64,000 bases of DNA. It comes from Lycorma delicatula (lineage: Eukaryota > Arthropoda > Insecta > Hemiptera > Fulgoridae). Position numbers and translations under genes: made by a program. Position 1 is the first letter of the stretch; the number at the start of each line of letters is the position of its first letter. Below, piece after piece: positions 54,202-64,000 of this stretch. A model generated the notes under the pieces. It saw nothing but the letters and a program-made list of their open reading frames with translations. It ran no database searches and had not been told where the DNA came from. The stretch lies in contig NC_134465.1 of assembly GCF_047948215.1 (NCBI RefSeq), positions 40,462,153 through 40,526,152 of the forward strand, written 5' to 3'.

Positions 54202-55190
54202 ATTGTACAGCGGAGCCCCAAGAGCACCTCGTTTGTTACCAGTTGATTATGATGATCGATCTAGCCTCCCACGAGGTACCCGCATACCTCATCACTCTAG
54301 CCTCACACGCAGTCACCACGAGAAGTCCGTTATTGTTAAACCGTTTGAAACGTTTGTGAAATTTTATTTTTTTAGCGCCGAAAAGTTATTTAAAATCTAC
54401 TGTAGACCGCTTTTAAAATTAATTGTGAAAATATTAAATCGCTTACATTTTTCGTTTGAGTTGTTGCAGTCCGAAGTTTCTTAGTTAAATCTGTCGTTTG
54501 TCATCGCTCATTTAAAATGACGTGTCACAAACCTACCCGTTTGTTTTGAACGTTGAGTCGCTCCCCTTTGGGAGCTTAGGAGGGGTGCGGTTAAAATATA
54601 TTCGGTTTCGAGCTAGATTTATTCTATCTACGTTTAAGGATAGAAAATTTATTTGAGGGTTGTCGTACTTTATTAACGGCGTGTATGTTTTCTGATTCAA
54701 GAGACCGCGAAACGTTGTGATCCGGAAAAGAAACTCTTACAAAAATGCACGCTCGTGTGTATTGCCCTCTATTTTATTTAATATCTCGGGAACGGGTTGA
54801 CGCAGAATCTTGAAATTTGTTAGGATGATGTTTGAATACAGTGTTATTCTGTTAAAAGAATTCCTAATCAAGGATTCTATTAAATTTAAAAAAATGTAAT
54901 ACGTCGAGGGACGGGGTGATGGGAAGGTTTATCGTAATACGATAAAAACGTCAGAAGGGTAAATGTTTTTCTCGCTTTTTTTATTGCAATTTTGAGTTGC
55001 AACCTTTTTTTTTGCAATAAAACCGCCGCTCCTTCCCTCAAAAATTTAAATGGATCGAATTTTTACTAATTATTTTGTGATTCAGTAGGTAAATATCTGT
55101 GTAAAATAATCATCAGGGAATCTTAAATCTCATTTTAACGAATGTTTCAAAATGAGGGGTTGATAACGAAATCTAGTTTAATTTCTTATG
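54202..55190. other. Unassigned DNA, possibly older repeat
   Basis: Moderate GC. Contains TTAATATCTCGGGAACGGGT and GAATCTTGAAATTTGTTAGG text typical of non-coding interspersed repeats, but without a second copy here. The small ORF at 54203-54484 has no domain. It directly abuts the mariner at 55191. Confidence 0.4.
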
Positions 55191-56374
55191 TCCGGAGGTC
55201 GCCTTTTAAGTTTTTACAAACGACCACTAGATGGTGCTATTGAGATGTGACTACTATTGCTGTAAAATTTGACTTTTTTATTGTTACAATAGTGGCAGCA
55301 CAGGAATCGGTCGAGTAATTTGTTTACAGTTAGCGTTAAAAAAAACAAAACAAAAAAAGCAGTTTTATGAAAAAATGGAAATTTCACGTTTAGGTTTTCG
55401 TCGTATGATTTTTACGATTTTAGTAAGGGCCTTACTCAACAACAACACCTGGAATCGCTTTGTTCAATTTTTGGTAATGAATCGCCGTCAGAAAACATTG
55501 TTTACAATCGGTTTGCAAAATGTTTTGAATCGGTTAATGTTCCAAAAAAACATCGATGCTGTGCGCAACATGATCGAAGAGGCGACATGCGACTTACCGT
55601 GAGATAGAGGCATCCTTTGGCATGTCGAAGACTACAGTACAATCGAATTGACCGAAGCTTAAAAACAGGCACGTGTCAATCCGCGTAAGGAAATGCTCAA
55701 AAAATTCAACCGAGGAAATGCAAAATCCGTATACATCGTAACAGGAGACGAAACTCGGATATGTTCGTACGAACCGATAACTAAGCCACAGTCAACTGTT
55801 TGGGTGTTCTAAGATGAACGGAATCCAACAAACGTGATTCGTTGGCCAAGCACTTCCAAGAAAATGATCGCTTGTTTCTTCAATTATGCTAGACGCGTAG
55901 GGAGGATCGCTACACGAGCATCGAAGAACAGTTAATGCTGAAATGTACCATCAATTTTTTTACCAGAAGTCGTCAGGAATTTTTATCTAAAACCAGGAAA
56001 CAACAGAAAACGTCGCGTGACTCTTTATGACAATTCCAGGTCTCACACCACGTCAAATAATGATTACTTTGAAAACGTTGTATTAATATCTCGTTGCCCG
56101 TATTCACCTGATTTATCGCCTAACGACTTGTTTTTGTTCCCGAACGTTAAACAAAATGCGTGGACAGCGATTTTCATCGCCTCAAGAAGCTGTTGAATCA
56201 TTCCAAAACCGTGTTTTTGAGGTAAGTTCAAAATGAAAGAAAATGTTTGGAGAATTAGATCGAAGCATGAAAAAGTGTGTAAATCTTAAAGGCAAATATT
56301 TTTAAAAACAATAAAACGATTTATACCAAACAGGTTTTTTCTATCATTGTTTTTGTAAAAAGGTGGTCCTCGTG
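55191..56374 (+). mobile_element. Mariner-family DNA transposon (copy B, SETMAR-like)
   Basis: The left end reads TCCGGAGGTCGCCTTTTAAG and the reverse-complemented right end reads GCACGAGGACCACCTTTTTA, degenerate inverted repeats. The transposase remnant lies between them on the plus strand. The length of about 1.18 kb is typical. A different subfamily from copy A: the core motifs differ and the two share no long nucleotide match. Confidence 0.65.
55375..56305 (+). pseudogene. Mariner transposase pseudogene (SETMAR-like)
   Basis: ATG at 55375. After a degraded N-terminus, blocks in changing frames read EMLKKFNRGNAKSVYIVTGD followed by ETRICSYEPITKPQSTVWVF (first catalytic Asp in T-G-D-E, near 55749), then KKMIACFFNYARRVG, VTLYDNSRSHTTSNN (second Asp near 56030) and CPYSPDLSPNDLFLFPN (third, near 56120). 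The spacing fits mariner D-D-34-D. The S-P-N-D ending matches SETMAR-type mariners. At least five stops or shifts. Inactive. Confidence 0.8.
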
Positions 56375-56944
56375 CGAGCTAAGTTAACGTAAACTGTTGA
56401 GATTCTTTAGGGTGTCTTCGGTATAAATAGGAGATTGGTTATATTAAATCACTGAAAAAATCCATCGAGGGAGTGGGGACAAAAAGGATGCGGTATTGTT
56501 TCTCTGTAAGATCTTACTAGAAAAATATTTTCAATATTATTGCCCCTTTGAAATAATCTTTTAGAAATTACCCGCTCGTCAAAATTTGTGAAATTATGAA
56601 TTTCTATTACAGGTGGTTTTTTCCTAATTTTATGGTAATTAATAATTAATTATAGGTGTAAAAAATTATTTAAGGGTGGTAAAATCCTATTTTGATGAAT
56701 TTTAAAAACAAATTAGAGATTGTAAAGAATTTTACATCTCCAAAGTTTGTTAACATAAATATTTAGTAGCGTGACTTCTAAATATGAGCCGTTGGGACGA
56801 GAAATTTTTAATTAAAACACAATTTTTTGAAGAGATGGGAGATGTTTGAATCAGGAGTTATTACATCTCTTTTTTCTGTTCGACCGTATTTTTAAATTTA
56901 TTATTAGCTTTGATTTAATAATATTGTTATTGTCGTTATTGCTG
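56375..56944. other. No gene seen
   Basis: Contains GGTGGTAAAATCCTATTTTG and GGTGGTTTTTTCCTAATTTT text suggestive of old repeat DNA; nothing firm. Confidence 0.4.
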
Positions 56945-57125
56945 ACTTACGTGGCGGAGCGATAGCGTCTCTGACTTTCACCCGGAAGGTTGTGGATTCA
57001 ATTTCAGTCAGGTTTGGCATTTTTTTTTTATACGCTATAAAATTAATATTTCATAAGGAAACTGTAGTCGAGGCGGTTATTCTCTATAATTGTTTACATA
57101 AGGAAATAAATTATTATTTATGATA
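56945..57125 (+). mobile_element. tRNA-derived SINE, family 2 (best copy)
   Basis: ACTTACGTGGCGGAGCGATA, GCGTCTCTGACTTTCACCCG, GAAGGTTGTGGATTCAATTT and CAGTCAGGTTTGGCATTTTT. A-box GGCGGAGCGATAGC and B-box GGATTCAATTTC at tRNA spacing. The body includes ACGCTATAAAATTAATATTT and GGCGGTTATTCTCTATAATT. This copy keeps the CpGs lost in the left-hand copies. Confidence 0.65.
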
Positions 57126-57248
57126 TAAATATATAAAGAAGTATTACAAGAAAAATTACGGAAGCTTGAATTAATTATTTGATTCACTTTAGTGGGAAAT
57201 TTGCGTTTAGTATGAGACTAACGGTTAGGTCGGTAATGCTTGACCTTG

Positions 57249-57369
57249 AGCGCGCTTTAGTTAGAATCGAGTTAAACGAAAAAATATTATATATAAATAA
57301 AATGATAAAATTTTAAATTAATTTGCTTGTTAAGCCGTGCATCAGAAAAAACTGTGTTGTCAGCTTTTT
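57249..57369 (-). repeat. Rep-A copy d, terminal fragment
   Basis: On the minus strand: AAAAAGCTGACAACACAGTT at the outer end (57349-57368), then CTGATGCACGGCTTAAC, and ATTCTAACTAAAGCGCGCTC. Only the terminal 120 bp remains. Confidence 0.7.
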
Positions 57370-57692
57370 GTCTTATGATTATTTAAATGAAAACGTATTC
57401 AGAGATAATCCTAGCACGATTAATCGACTTAAACGGAACATACAAAACTTCTGTAGGTTATGAAATTATTTGTTTATTTACGCAACCTCTCATCACCGTC
57501 CAATACTAAACTATATTTACTTTATTTGTTTATTCTGTGATTTATACTTTTTCTCTGTAAGCCTCAGGCATACACTGGAACGAAGATTTACGGGTTAAAT
57601 TGTCGAATGATAATAATCGATGAGCGATGGAGAAAAAAATACCTAATCGAATTTGGAATTAACATCTAATGAAGATCGATCGCGTGATACGC

Positions 57693-57696
<4 letters not shown>

Positions 57697-57740
<44 letters not shown>
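57697..57740. repeat. (TA)n microsatellite
   Basis: About 21 TA units after CTCGA. Confidence 0.9.
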
Positions 57741-57742
<2 letters not shown>

Positions 57743-58976
57743 TCTTAAGAGTGGACAGCTGTTTGGTAGCAGAAGATATTAGCGAGCCTTCTCACAATTA
57801 ATTAGTTTTTGTTAAGCGTTTTACAATTCTTCTCGTGTAGATTTTTTTACGATCGAGAATGGCAGGTGAATTCGTTGACGGATATCACGTGATCGTTTTA
57901 TTGATCAGATTTCAACTATCAGGTGATTTTTTTTTTTTTTGATGTAAGGAAACCACAAGCCGTTTATTTCTTCGAGTATGAATACATACACCCGTGTTTT
58001 TTTAATTCCAAGGATATTAGGCGATGCTGTTATACGACGTACGATTTTATTTATTATTTAAGTCTCACCTTTAATTATGATCTTGCCGATGAGGTATCTT
58101 CTAAAGAAGTCGACTGTCCTTAGGTACGTACGATGAACCTTAATCGTGAACTTATTAAAAATCTAGACTTTAGTAGACATTGTATGTAATCTGGCTAACG
58201 AAAGAATCAAAATTTGAGTCGTTAATTTAATATTGTTATTTTGTATACCCGATTAACGGCTTACCATTTTTCAATCATTTTATTAACGGTTATGTAAACA
58301 TAAAACTACATGCCGTTTTTATTTATAGAAAAAATTGAGGGGAATTTGTTTCGCATTTTTTTGAAGGGGAACTTAAGAAATCGGAAATTAATTTTGATCG
58401 GTTTAAAAATTTTATCGACTTAACAATTATTTTCGTGTAGTATTTATTTCGGCGAAAAACATTGTATACCAAACTTCCTAGAAAAATTGAGAAGCTAAGC
58501 GGTTTCTTTTGTTATATTTTTTCTGAGACAGGTTGTCGAATTGCACAGCATACTGGAGTTATTTATAAATTATCACTTGATCGGGCGATAAAAATATTCC
58601 TTCTCAAAGAGGGACAAGTAGGGACTTCCCCAACCCGCCGTACCACCCACCAAAAGGGCATTCCTCCATTGTAAGTCTACCCTTCGAAAGTCTACGATAA
58701 AAGGGAATGTTTCCAACAAGCCGCAACACGTGGTCTTCTCCACACATATGACCTACGTATTATTGTTTTGTAGATATTAAAGATATCTTGTGACGGGTTT
58801 TTGTAATTTTGTTTTCATTTTTGTTTTCCCCCGTGCACCGTTATTTACAGAATTAATAAATTAAAAAAAAAAAAAAAGAAGTGATTTAGAGGTATTACCT
58901 CCTCGAGTCTACGATCAGTGATGTCCAATATCCCTGGAAAATATATTTAAATATATTTATCCCTATTAATATATTA

Positions 58977-59015
58977 TAACCTCAAACACGCGTTATGTAC
59001 GTGTGTTTGAGGTTA
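58977..59015. repeat. Hairpin, 16-bp arms
   Basis: TAACCTCAAACACGCG, loop TTATGTA, CGTGTGTTTGAGGTTA. 15 of 16 pairs match. Confidence 0.85.
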
Positions 59016-60278
59016 TACTTTGGCGTTTGCGCGGCTAAAAAGAAGTATCACTATTAGTTGTAGCCATCTCGAAGACTAAAATAGAAACAAAATTATATAT
59101 TAAAAATTTTTTAATTAAGAAACGAAAAAATAAAAAAAATATTAAAATAAACGACCGTGCAAGCAGCAAACGTACGATATTATATTAAATTTTGAAATAA
59201 GTAAATCAAATAACAAAGATGCATATTTAATTAATTAAAACATTTTAGTAGACATTTTAGAAATCTTTGAATATATTTTTAACTTTTTTTATATTAATAA
59301 TTAAGTTTTGCTAAAAAAAATAATATTTATTTATCTTGGAAATTAAATTGAAATATCCCTCATTAGATTCTTATTTTTTATTCTGGACATCTGATATTTT
59401 CTGAATATATAGTAATTATAAAATTTATTATTAAATTAATAATTATTATTTTACAAACGACAAATAATACTTGAAACACTCAAATCTTGAAACACTCGTT
59501 GATTATTTTACAGAATAATTATGATAAAGAGTAAATAATTAATGTTATATGAACAACAGTATTCACAATATAAAATATTAATCCCTTCGGCCTCTTATGA
59601 GAGAACTTAGCTAAAGTATATACAAAACGAACTTTGTTTAACGGCCTACTTCAATATATTTATGTTTTTCGTATGGCAATGTACGCGCGCATGTAAAAAT
59701 TTCACTCATCTTTTTCCCCTAATCGCGTAAAAGAAGTATAACTTCAAAAAAAAAAAAACACATCGATAGCATGTCATGATAACAGTACGAGATTACAACA
59801 GCTCGCGGTGACAACTTATACAACAAAGACGTCGATGGAGGCGGTCAGTGAAGCCAGAAACCTTTTATTTATTTTCTTTAATTTTAAAATTTAATTTTTT
59901 TCATTATTTCAACACTTTGTCGCGGGCGTATCTGCGCCCGTGGATATAAGGTTGAAATCCTGATTTAGACTGTAGAGTACAGATTGCTCTATTTAATCAA
60001 AATTTAATTTTATTATTATGTGATATTATTCATTACATTGATTTGGATTATTCAGTTCAAACGTGTTCACAGTTCATTAATTCAATTCATTAAAGTTTTT
60101 GCGTCAACCGGCAAATTTCCACTGCTACATATATATATTTTTTTTAGAAATTTTTTGAGATGAAATATATTCAAAAACCTTCTCAGTTATTCAGGAAACA
60201 TGAGTAAAACTTTGGTTGCTTTAGATCGGGTAGTCTTTGTGTTTATCCCGAACAAATAAAACCAGCTTCCTCTGTATT

Positions 60279-60324
60279 TAATGGTATAGGTATACCATTA
60301 TGTAATGGTATAAGTATACCATTA
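60279..60324. repeat. Duplicated 22-bp palindrome
   Basis: TAATGGTATA-GG-TATACCATTA (60279-60300) is repeated as TAATGGTATA-AG-TATACCATTA (60303-60324), each unit self-complementary, followed by (TA)n. Confidence 0.85.
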
Positions 60325-61539
60325 TATAGGTATATATATATATATATATATAAATATGGAATATTATATTGTCCCCCGACTTACGTCGTTGTATAAAATT
60401 TCACCCTTGTACGGCGTCGAGAAATCAGTTTAATTAAGGTTACAAGGTTTGAGAACACGATTGAACGGTTGTGAATTAAACAAAAATGTGTAAAAAAGGG
60501 TTCTTGCTATGGATCCCTGAGGAATCGGTCAGTAATTTTTCTTAAACGAATTATTACAATTTAGCCTCGTATGATTTTAACTACTTGTATATAGCACCTT
60601 TTATACCCATAAATAATACCTTTTTAATAGAAAGCCAGAGTTTACTGATTTTGTAATCGCTAAACTATATCTGTCGTAATAAAGCGCGAAATTCAGCGCG
60701 GATGATAAATCTAATGTTCTACGAAAACATATCTTTTCTTTTAAACAGTATCTTCTACGATGAGATTAAATTAACGTTGGATTTCAAAGTTCTGTTATAT
60801 TTTGCGATCAAATTATCATAAGATATAAAATTTTGAATTTAAATTTATTCGACGATAATTGAAAAACATAATAGCGGTTACAGTTTCAACAATCCATAAA
60901 AAAGTGAAATAGGAAAAAAGGGTTGCATAATTAACATAGATTATTCTATTTTGTTAAAAGAAAAAAAAGAATTAGAAATTCAACGCTCATAATTAAGTAA
61001 TTCTATTAAATCTTGTACCTAAATTTTTCTTTAAATTATCATTAATCGGTTGAAACAAAATGATTAGATTTTATATTTTCTAAGTGCTGGAAACATTTCG
61101 ACTCGGGTAGTACGTAAAAAATATACGTTTTAGACGACCGTACGGGTCCGTTCGCTAATCGAGTCTAAAACTGGATTGTACGTATTGCGTATTGATTTTT
61201 CGGTTCAAAATGTTTTTTTTTTTTTTTTTTTAAGGATAAATGTATACAAAAGACAAACCTTAAAAATTCAGTAAACAGTTTAATACGTAAAATTCTACAA
61301 AACACGAGAATCTGTTCAATTTTTTAGCCGTAATCGATCGAGGAGGTGTTGCCAACCTGAAGAAAATAAAAAGTATTAGATAATTACTTAATTTTCTTCA
61401 ACATATCGTACACGTATAATTCAGCCGTCGCTTATACATCGTTTAGCGTATTTCTTTTCCTAATATATTACAGGGCTTGAACGAGACGTTAAGCTTATCA
61501 AAATATTTTTTACGTTTACGTATAATATCATCTCTTCGG

Positions 61540-61940
61540 CTATCTCAAAAAGAAATCATTACAAATTTTCGAGGGTTTGTTCCCGTAAAAATGAATCGTG
61601 TAGACCGATATTTAGAAAATTAATGTTAATTTATTTGTGCATTTTTATATTTAAGAAATATGCAATCTTTGCTAAAAAGAATAGTGGTAATTATCGGGGT
61701 AACTTCTACACCTTTATAAAACCTGACAACAAAACGGTTCGTACAGTTTGATACCAATATTTCGGCTTACGAAAACAGGACCTTATTGTGCTATATTTAA
61801 TAAGTAACTGAAACATTTAATAAATCTCCTCACTAATTTTCGTTTAAAATACAATTAAAAGAGTTTTATTACAGAAACAACAAACTCGTATGAATATGAC
61901 AAAAATTCATATTTTTATAATGTATTTTATATATACTGTC
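61540..61940 (+). pseudogene. LINE C-terminal remnant (copy of 27.94-28.35 kb)
   Basis: Shares in order TCTCAAAAAG, GATATTT, TATGCAATCTTTGCTAAAAA, ACCAATATTTCGGCTTACGA and AACAGGACCTTATT with the 27.9-kb copy, and encodes a weak GLRKQDL ... NKSPH ... FSFKIQLKEFYYR series resembling the end of Jockey/CR1-type LINE proteins. Strongly decayed, but CpGs remain (ACGGTTCGTAC, TTTCGGC). Confidence 0.45.
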
Positions 61941-61950
61941 ATTTTTTAAA

Positions 61951-62010
61951 AATCCGTTCAACATATTGAACGGATTAACTGTATTAAGGTGTTAATCTTT
62001 ATAACACCTT
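61951..62010. repeat. Two adjacent perfect hairpins
   Basis: AATCCGTTCAA-CATA-TTGAACGGATT at 61951-61976, then AAGGTGTTA-ATCTTTA-TAACACCTT at 61986-62010. They follow the LINE remnant directly. Confidence 0.8.
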
Positions 62011-62289
62011 CTCAATTATGATTTATATTTAGTTATTTTTATAATTGATTTTACATTATTTCATGTGTAAATATTGTGTATTTATATTAAATACACTAAA
62101 AAATAGATCCGATGAAATTTTACATAATTTAATCGCCTCTATTTTTTACTATATAATTAATTGTACGTTTTGTGATGCTACTGTGATCAAGGATTTCTTT
62201 GATTTATCCAGGTAAATGCTGGGACAGTTAATTTTTTTTATTCTTGGAGTAACATATCTGCCTGTCCCTGTCGTGATCTATGTCTATAC

Positions 62290-62470
62290 TACAGGGTGAC
62301 TTTTTAGTCCTGTTACCAGATTGTTAATGTCTGGTAATTTTTTTCTAAGAAAGGGAAATTTTGTTTTGTGACACGGAAGTTGGTAGCGCTACTCAACCGG
62401 TATAGATACGTCAGTGTGAGTTAATCTTCTGGAAATTTCTGTCGCTTGAACTCATTCACGAGCAAGAAAT
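62290..62470 (+). mobile_element. Possible DDE-transposon 5' terminus
   Basis: TACAGGGTGACTTTTTAGTC resembles the reversed end of the DDE element at 29815 (TACAGAGTGATTC) and the usual terminus style of such insect elements. No transposase follows, so this would be a solo end or MITE. Low certainty. Confidence 0.35.
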
Positions 62471-62702
62471 TTCATCATAATTATGCGTTGCGCAGTGGAG
62501 GGGTGAACTTGTTGCTCCCGGCATCGTGAGCGTTACTGACGAATTAGTTGGGAGTGTGGAATGGCCGACTCTGCCCATTCCTCTAATGACCCCGCCCAAG
62601 CATACTAGAAGCGCGGGTCCAGTCCTACCAAATGTAGACGCTCAGGAACAAAAAATCCCGTTTATATTTGATTTACCCTCATAAGTTGTGAAGTTAACAT
62701 CA

Positions 62703-62867
62703 GTTTGTTTAGTGTTGAACGTCGCCGCTAGTATAGCCACACTCGCGCGAATTAAATAAATGAAAAAAAAAATTATATTTAAATAAAACGATAAATTAAA
62801 TCGTGTAAGCCGTACGTTAGAAGCAACCTACAACTGGAAACTCCTACGACTGTGTTGTCAGCTTTTT
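62703..62867 (-). repeat. Rep-A copy e, terminal fragment
   Basis: On the minus strand: AAAAAGCTGACAACACAGTC, GTAGGTTGCTTCTAACGTAC, TTTAATTTATCGTTTTATTT and ATTCGCGCGAGTGTGGCTAT followed by ACTAGCGGCGAC. The tRNA-like module and everything beyond are missing. Confidence 0.75.
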
Positions 62868-64000
62868 CAGTGTTTCTTTAATCCTTTTTGTTTATTCTAA
62901 TTTAATTTTATTTTACTTTTCAATGAAATTTTTACTTCGGTTTAATCTGTCTTTTTGTAAATATACATACTGGTTTAAAACGTGTTATAACGGCGATCCC
63001 GAAATAAATTTTCAGTTAAACATATACTAATCAAATCTAGCAAGTGCTGCTATCTTTAAACGATTGATTTTTTTCTATGTGAAATCGTCATTCCGCGCAC
63101 AAATGCGGAAGGCGACTGAAAAATTTTTAACGGGAAAGATTGGGTTGCGATTCATAACTTTTAAAGAACATTGAAAAACAAAAATTTTGATGTTAAAAAA
63201 CTTTGGACTTCGGCAAGCCTAACCGAATTGGTAGATTATTTAATATTTTTCCCATGTAGTTTCAGAAATGGCTTATATTAAACCTCAAGTAGATGTAGAA
63301 TACTGAAAAATAAATAGTTGTAGTTTTGAAGTAGTAGCATTCCCTAAATTCAACTTTTTTAATGTTGCACTGTTGATAGTAAATTAGTTGTATTTAAAAG
63401 GATTAACTTCGGAAACTAGCTGTGAAAAATGTTAAATTGCTTAAATTTTGAGGCCTAACATTCTTTTTACTGAAGATGTTTGTTTTTCGATACCCTTTAA
63501 AATTATTTATTACAGCCGTATCTTTTCTTTTTAATATCTTTGAGTTGTCCCGTCCTTCTTATTGGTACTTGGGAGTGTGGTGATCTCATCCCAAAAAATT
63601 ACAGGATAAGGTGTTTCAGTTTTTTATGTTTATCTGTTGAAAAATTTTTAAAGTTTACCATATTTTGTTAACACAATGTGTATTATCTGTTTCTTTCACA
63701 CACTCACTCACCCGCGCGCTCTCTCTCTCTTTCTATATATATTTATATATATATTATGAAGTAAACATTTAGACCAGCTAATGAAATAAGTTTTTTTTTT
63801 GTCATATTTTACCATTTCAAATAGTGACTTGACCTTTGGATTTTTTTTTGTATTTGTTATACTTTCCCGTTAATTATCATATTAAAAAGCAGAAAATATT
63901 GTCACGGGATCAAAACATGATGCGTGCATCCCTTCATATATTTTTACATTCTTTAAATCCAAATATTAAAGTGCCAGCGTTTTGTGTATGTAATGAGGTC
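62868..64000. other. No gene seen; (CT)n/(TA)n tract
   Basis: A (CT)n then (TA)n tract lies at about 63718-63757. No TE or gene signature. Confidence 0.5.

Larger units (their letters stand above)
57370..61539. other. No clear gene; microsatellites and hairpins
   Basis: Includes (TA)n near 57697-57740 and hairpins at 58977-59015 and 60279-60324. The ORF at 58462-58674 has no domain, but its surroundings end in AATAAATT and a poly-A run (58862-58876), so a retroposed sequence ending there is possible. No host gene recognised. Confidence 0.45.
28380..64000. other. CpG-rich part of the window begins here
   Basis: Left of about 28.4 kb CG dinucleotides are rare outside young TEs; to the right they are frequent. 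As sample counts by eye, 6001-6600 has 2 and 50221-50820 has 32 (the latter partly in a repeat). The exact boundary was not computed. The feature records a compositional boundary, not a gene. Confidence 0.6.

Noticed and set aside
58462..58674. 70-codon ORF as a host gene
   Set aside because: Composition somewhat gene-like but no recognised domain; the nearby poly-A hints at retroposition but no TSD was found.

Overview
The window reads as insect nuclear DNA: about two-thirds A+T, no operon-like gene packing, short random ORFs, microsatellites, and a dense mix of decayed eukaryotic transposable elements (TEs). Several tRNA-derived SINE copies, a BEL/Pao LTR retrotransposon, LINE 3' fragments, mariner, DDE and piggyBac transposons and a Helitron-type helicase remnant point to a large, repeat-rich arthropod genome. 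The SINE style resembles families I associate with auchenorrhynchan Hemiptera (planthoppers/lanternflies), but the species is an inference. I find no convincing host protein-coding gene, rRNA or functional tRNA, so this is probably intergenic or intronic DNA.

Layout. 1-9.7 kb: AT-rich DNA with a LINE-like scrap (1.43-1.83 kb) and a pseudogene of a DUF7869-like transposon protein (5.95-6.73 kb, minus). 9.7-14 kb: a minus-strand SINE, a second tRNA-derived repeat, a LINE C-terminal remnant and a mariner with recognisable inverted repeats (12.67-13.96 kb). 15.9-17.65 kb: a piggyBac-like element bounded by TTAA whose coding region is split by a SINE with a 16-bp target-site duplication (TSD). 18.6-21.0 kb: a broken endonuclease/RT LINE. 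22-28.3 kb: more SINE and LINE scraps and a 38-bp tandem repeat. 28.5-30.85 kb: two adjacent defective copies of one DDE transposon family. 31-37.9 kb: mostly unannotated DNA plus a 5'-truncated LINE with an 11-bp TSD. 37.9-39 kb: an unclassified repeat. 39.4-40.05 kb: two SINEs in tandem. 40.78-47.85 kb: a long interspersed repeat (here Rep-A) split by a BEL/Pao element (41.33-47.57 kb), itself carrying a SINE at its primer-binding site. 49.5-52.1 kb: a LINE scrap and two Rep-A copies in opposite orientation. 53.57-54.2 kb: Pif1/Helitron helicase pseudogene. 55.19-56.37 kb: a second, SETMAR-like mariner. 56.9-64 kb: SINE and Rep-A fragments, hairpins and microsatellites.

The coding remnants are selfish-element genes, all carrying stops or frameshifts. 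The window mainly records nesting: SINE into piggyBac; BEL into Rep-A and SINE into BEL. Two less ordinary signals are Rep-A, a long repeat with a constant terminus, an internal tRNA-like module and one copy with an unrelated core, and a sharp change in CpG content near 28.4 kb, with the left part CpG-poor and the right part CpG-rich.
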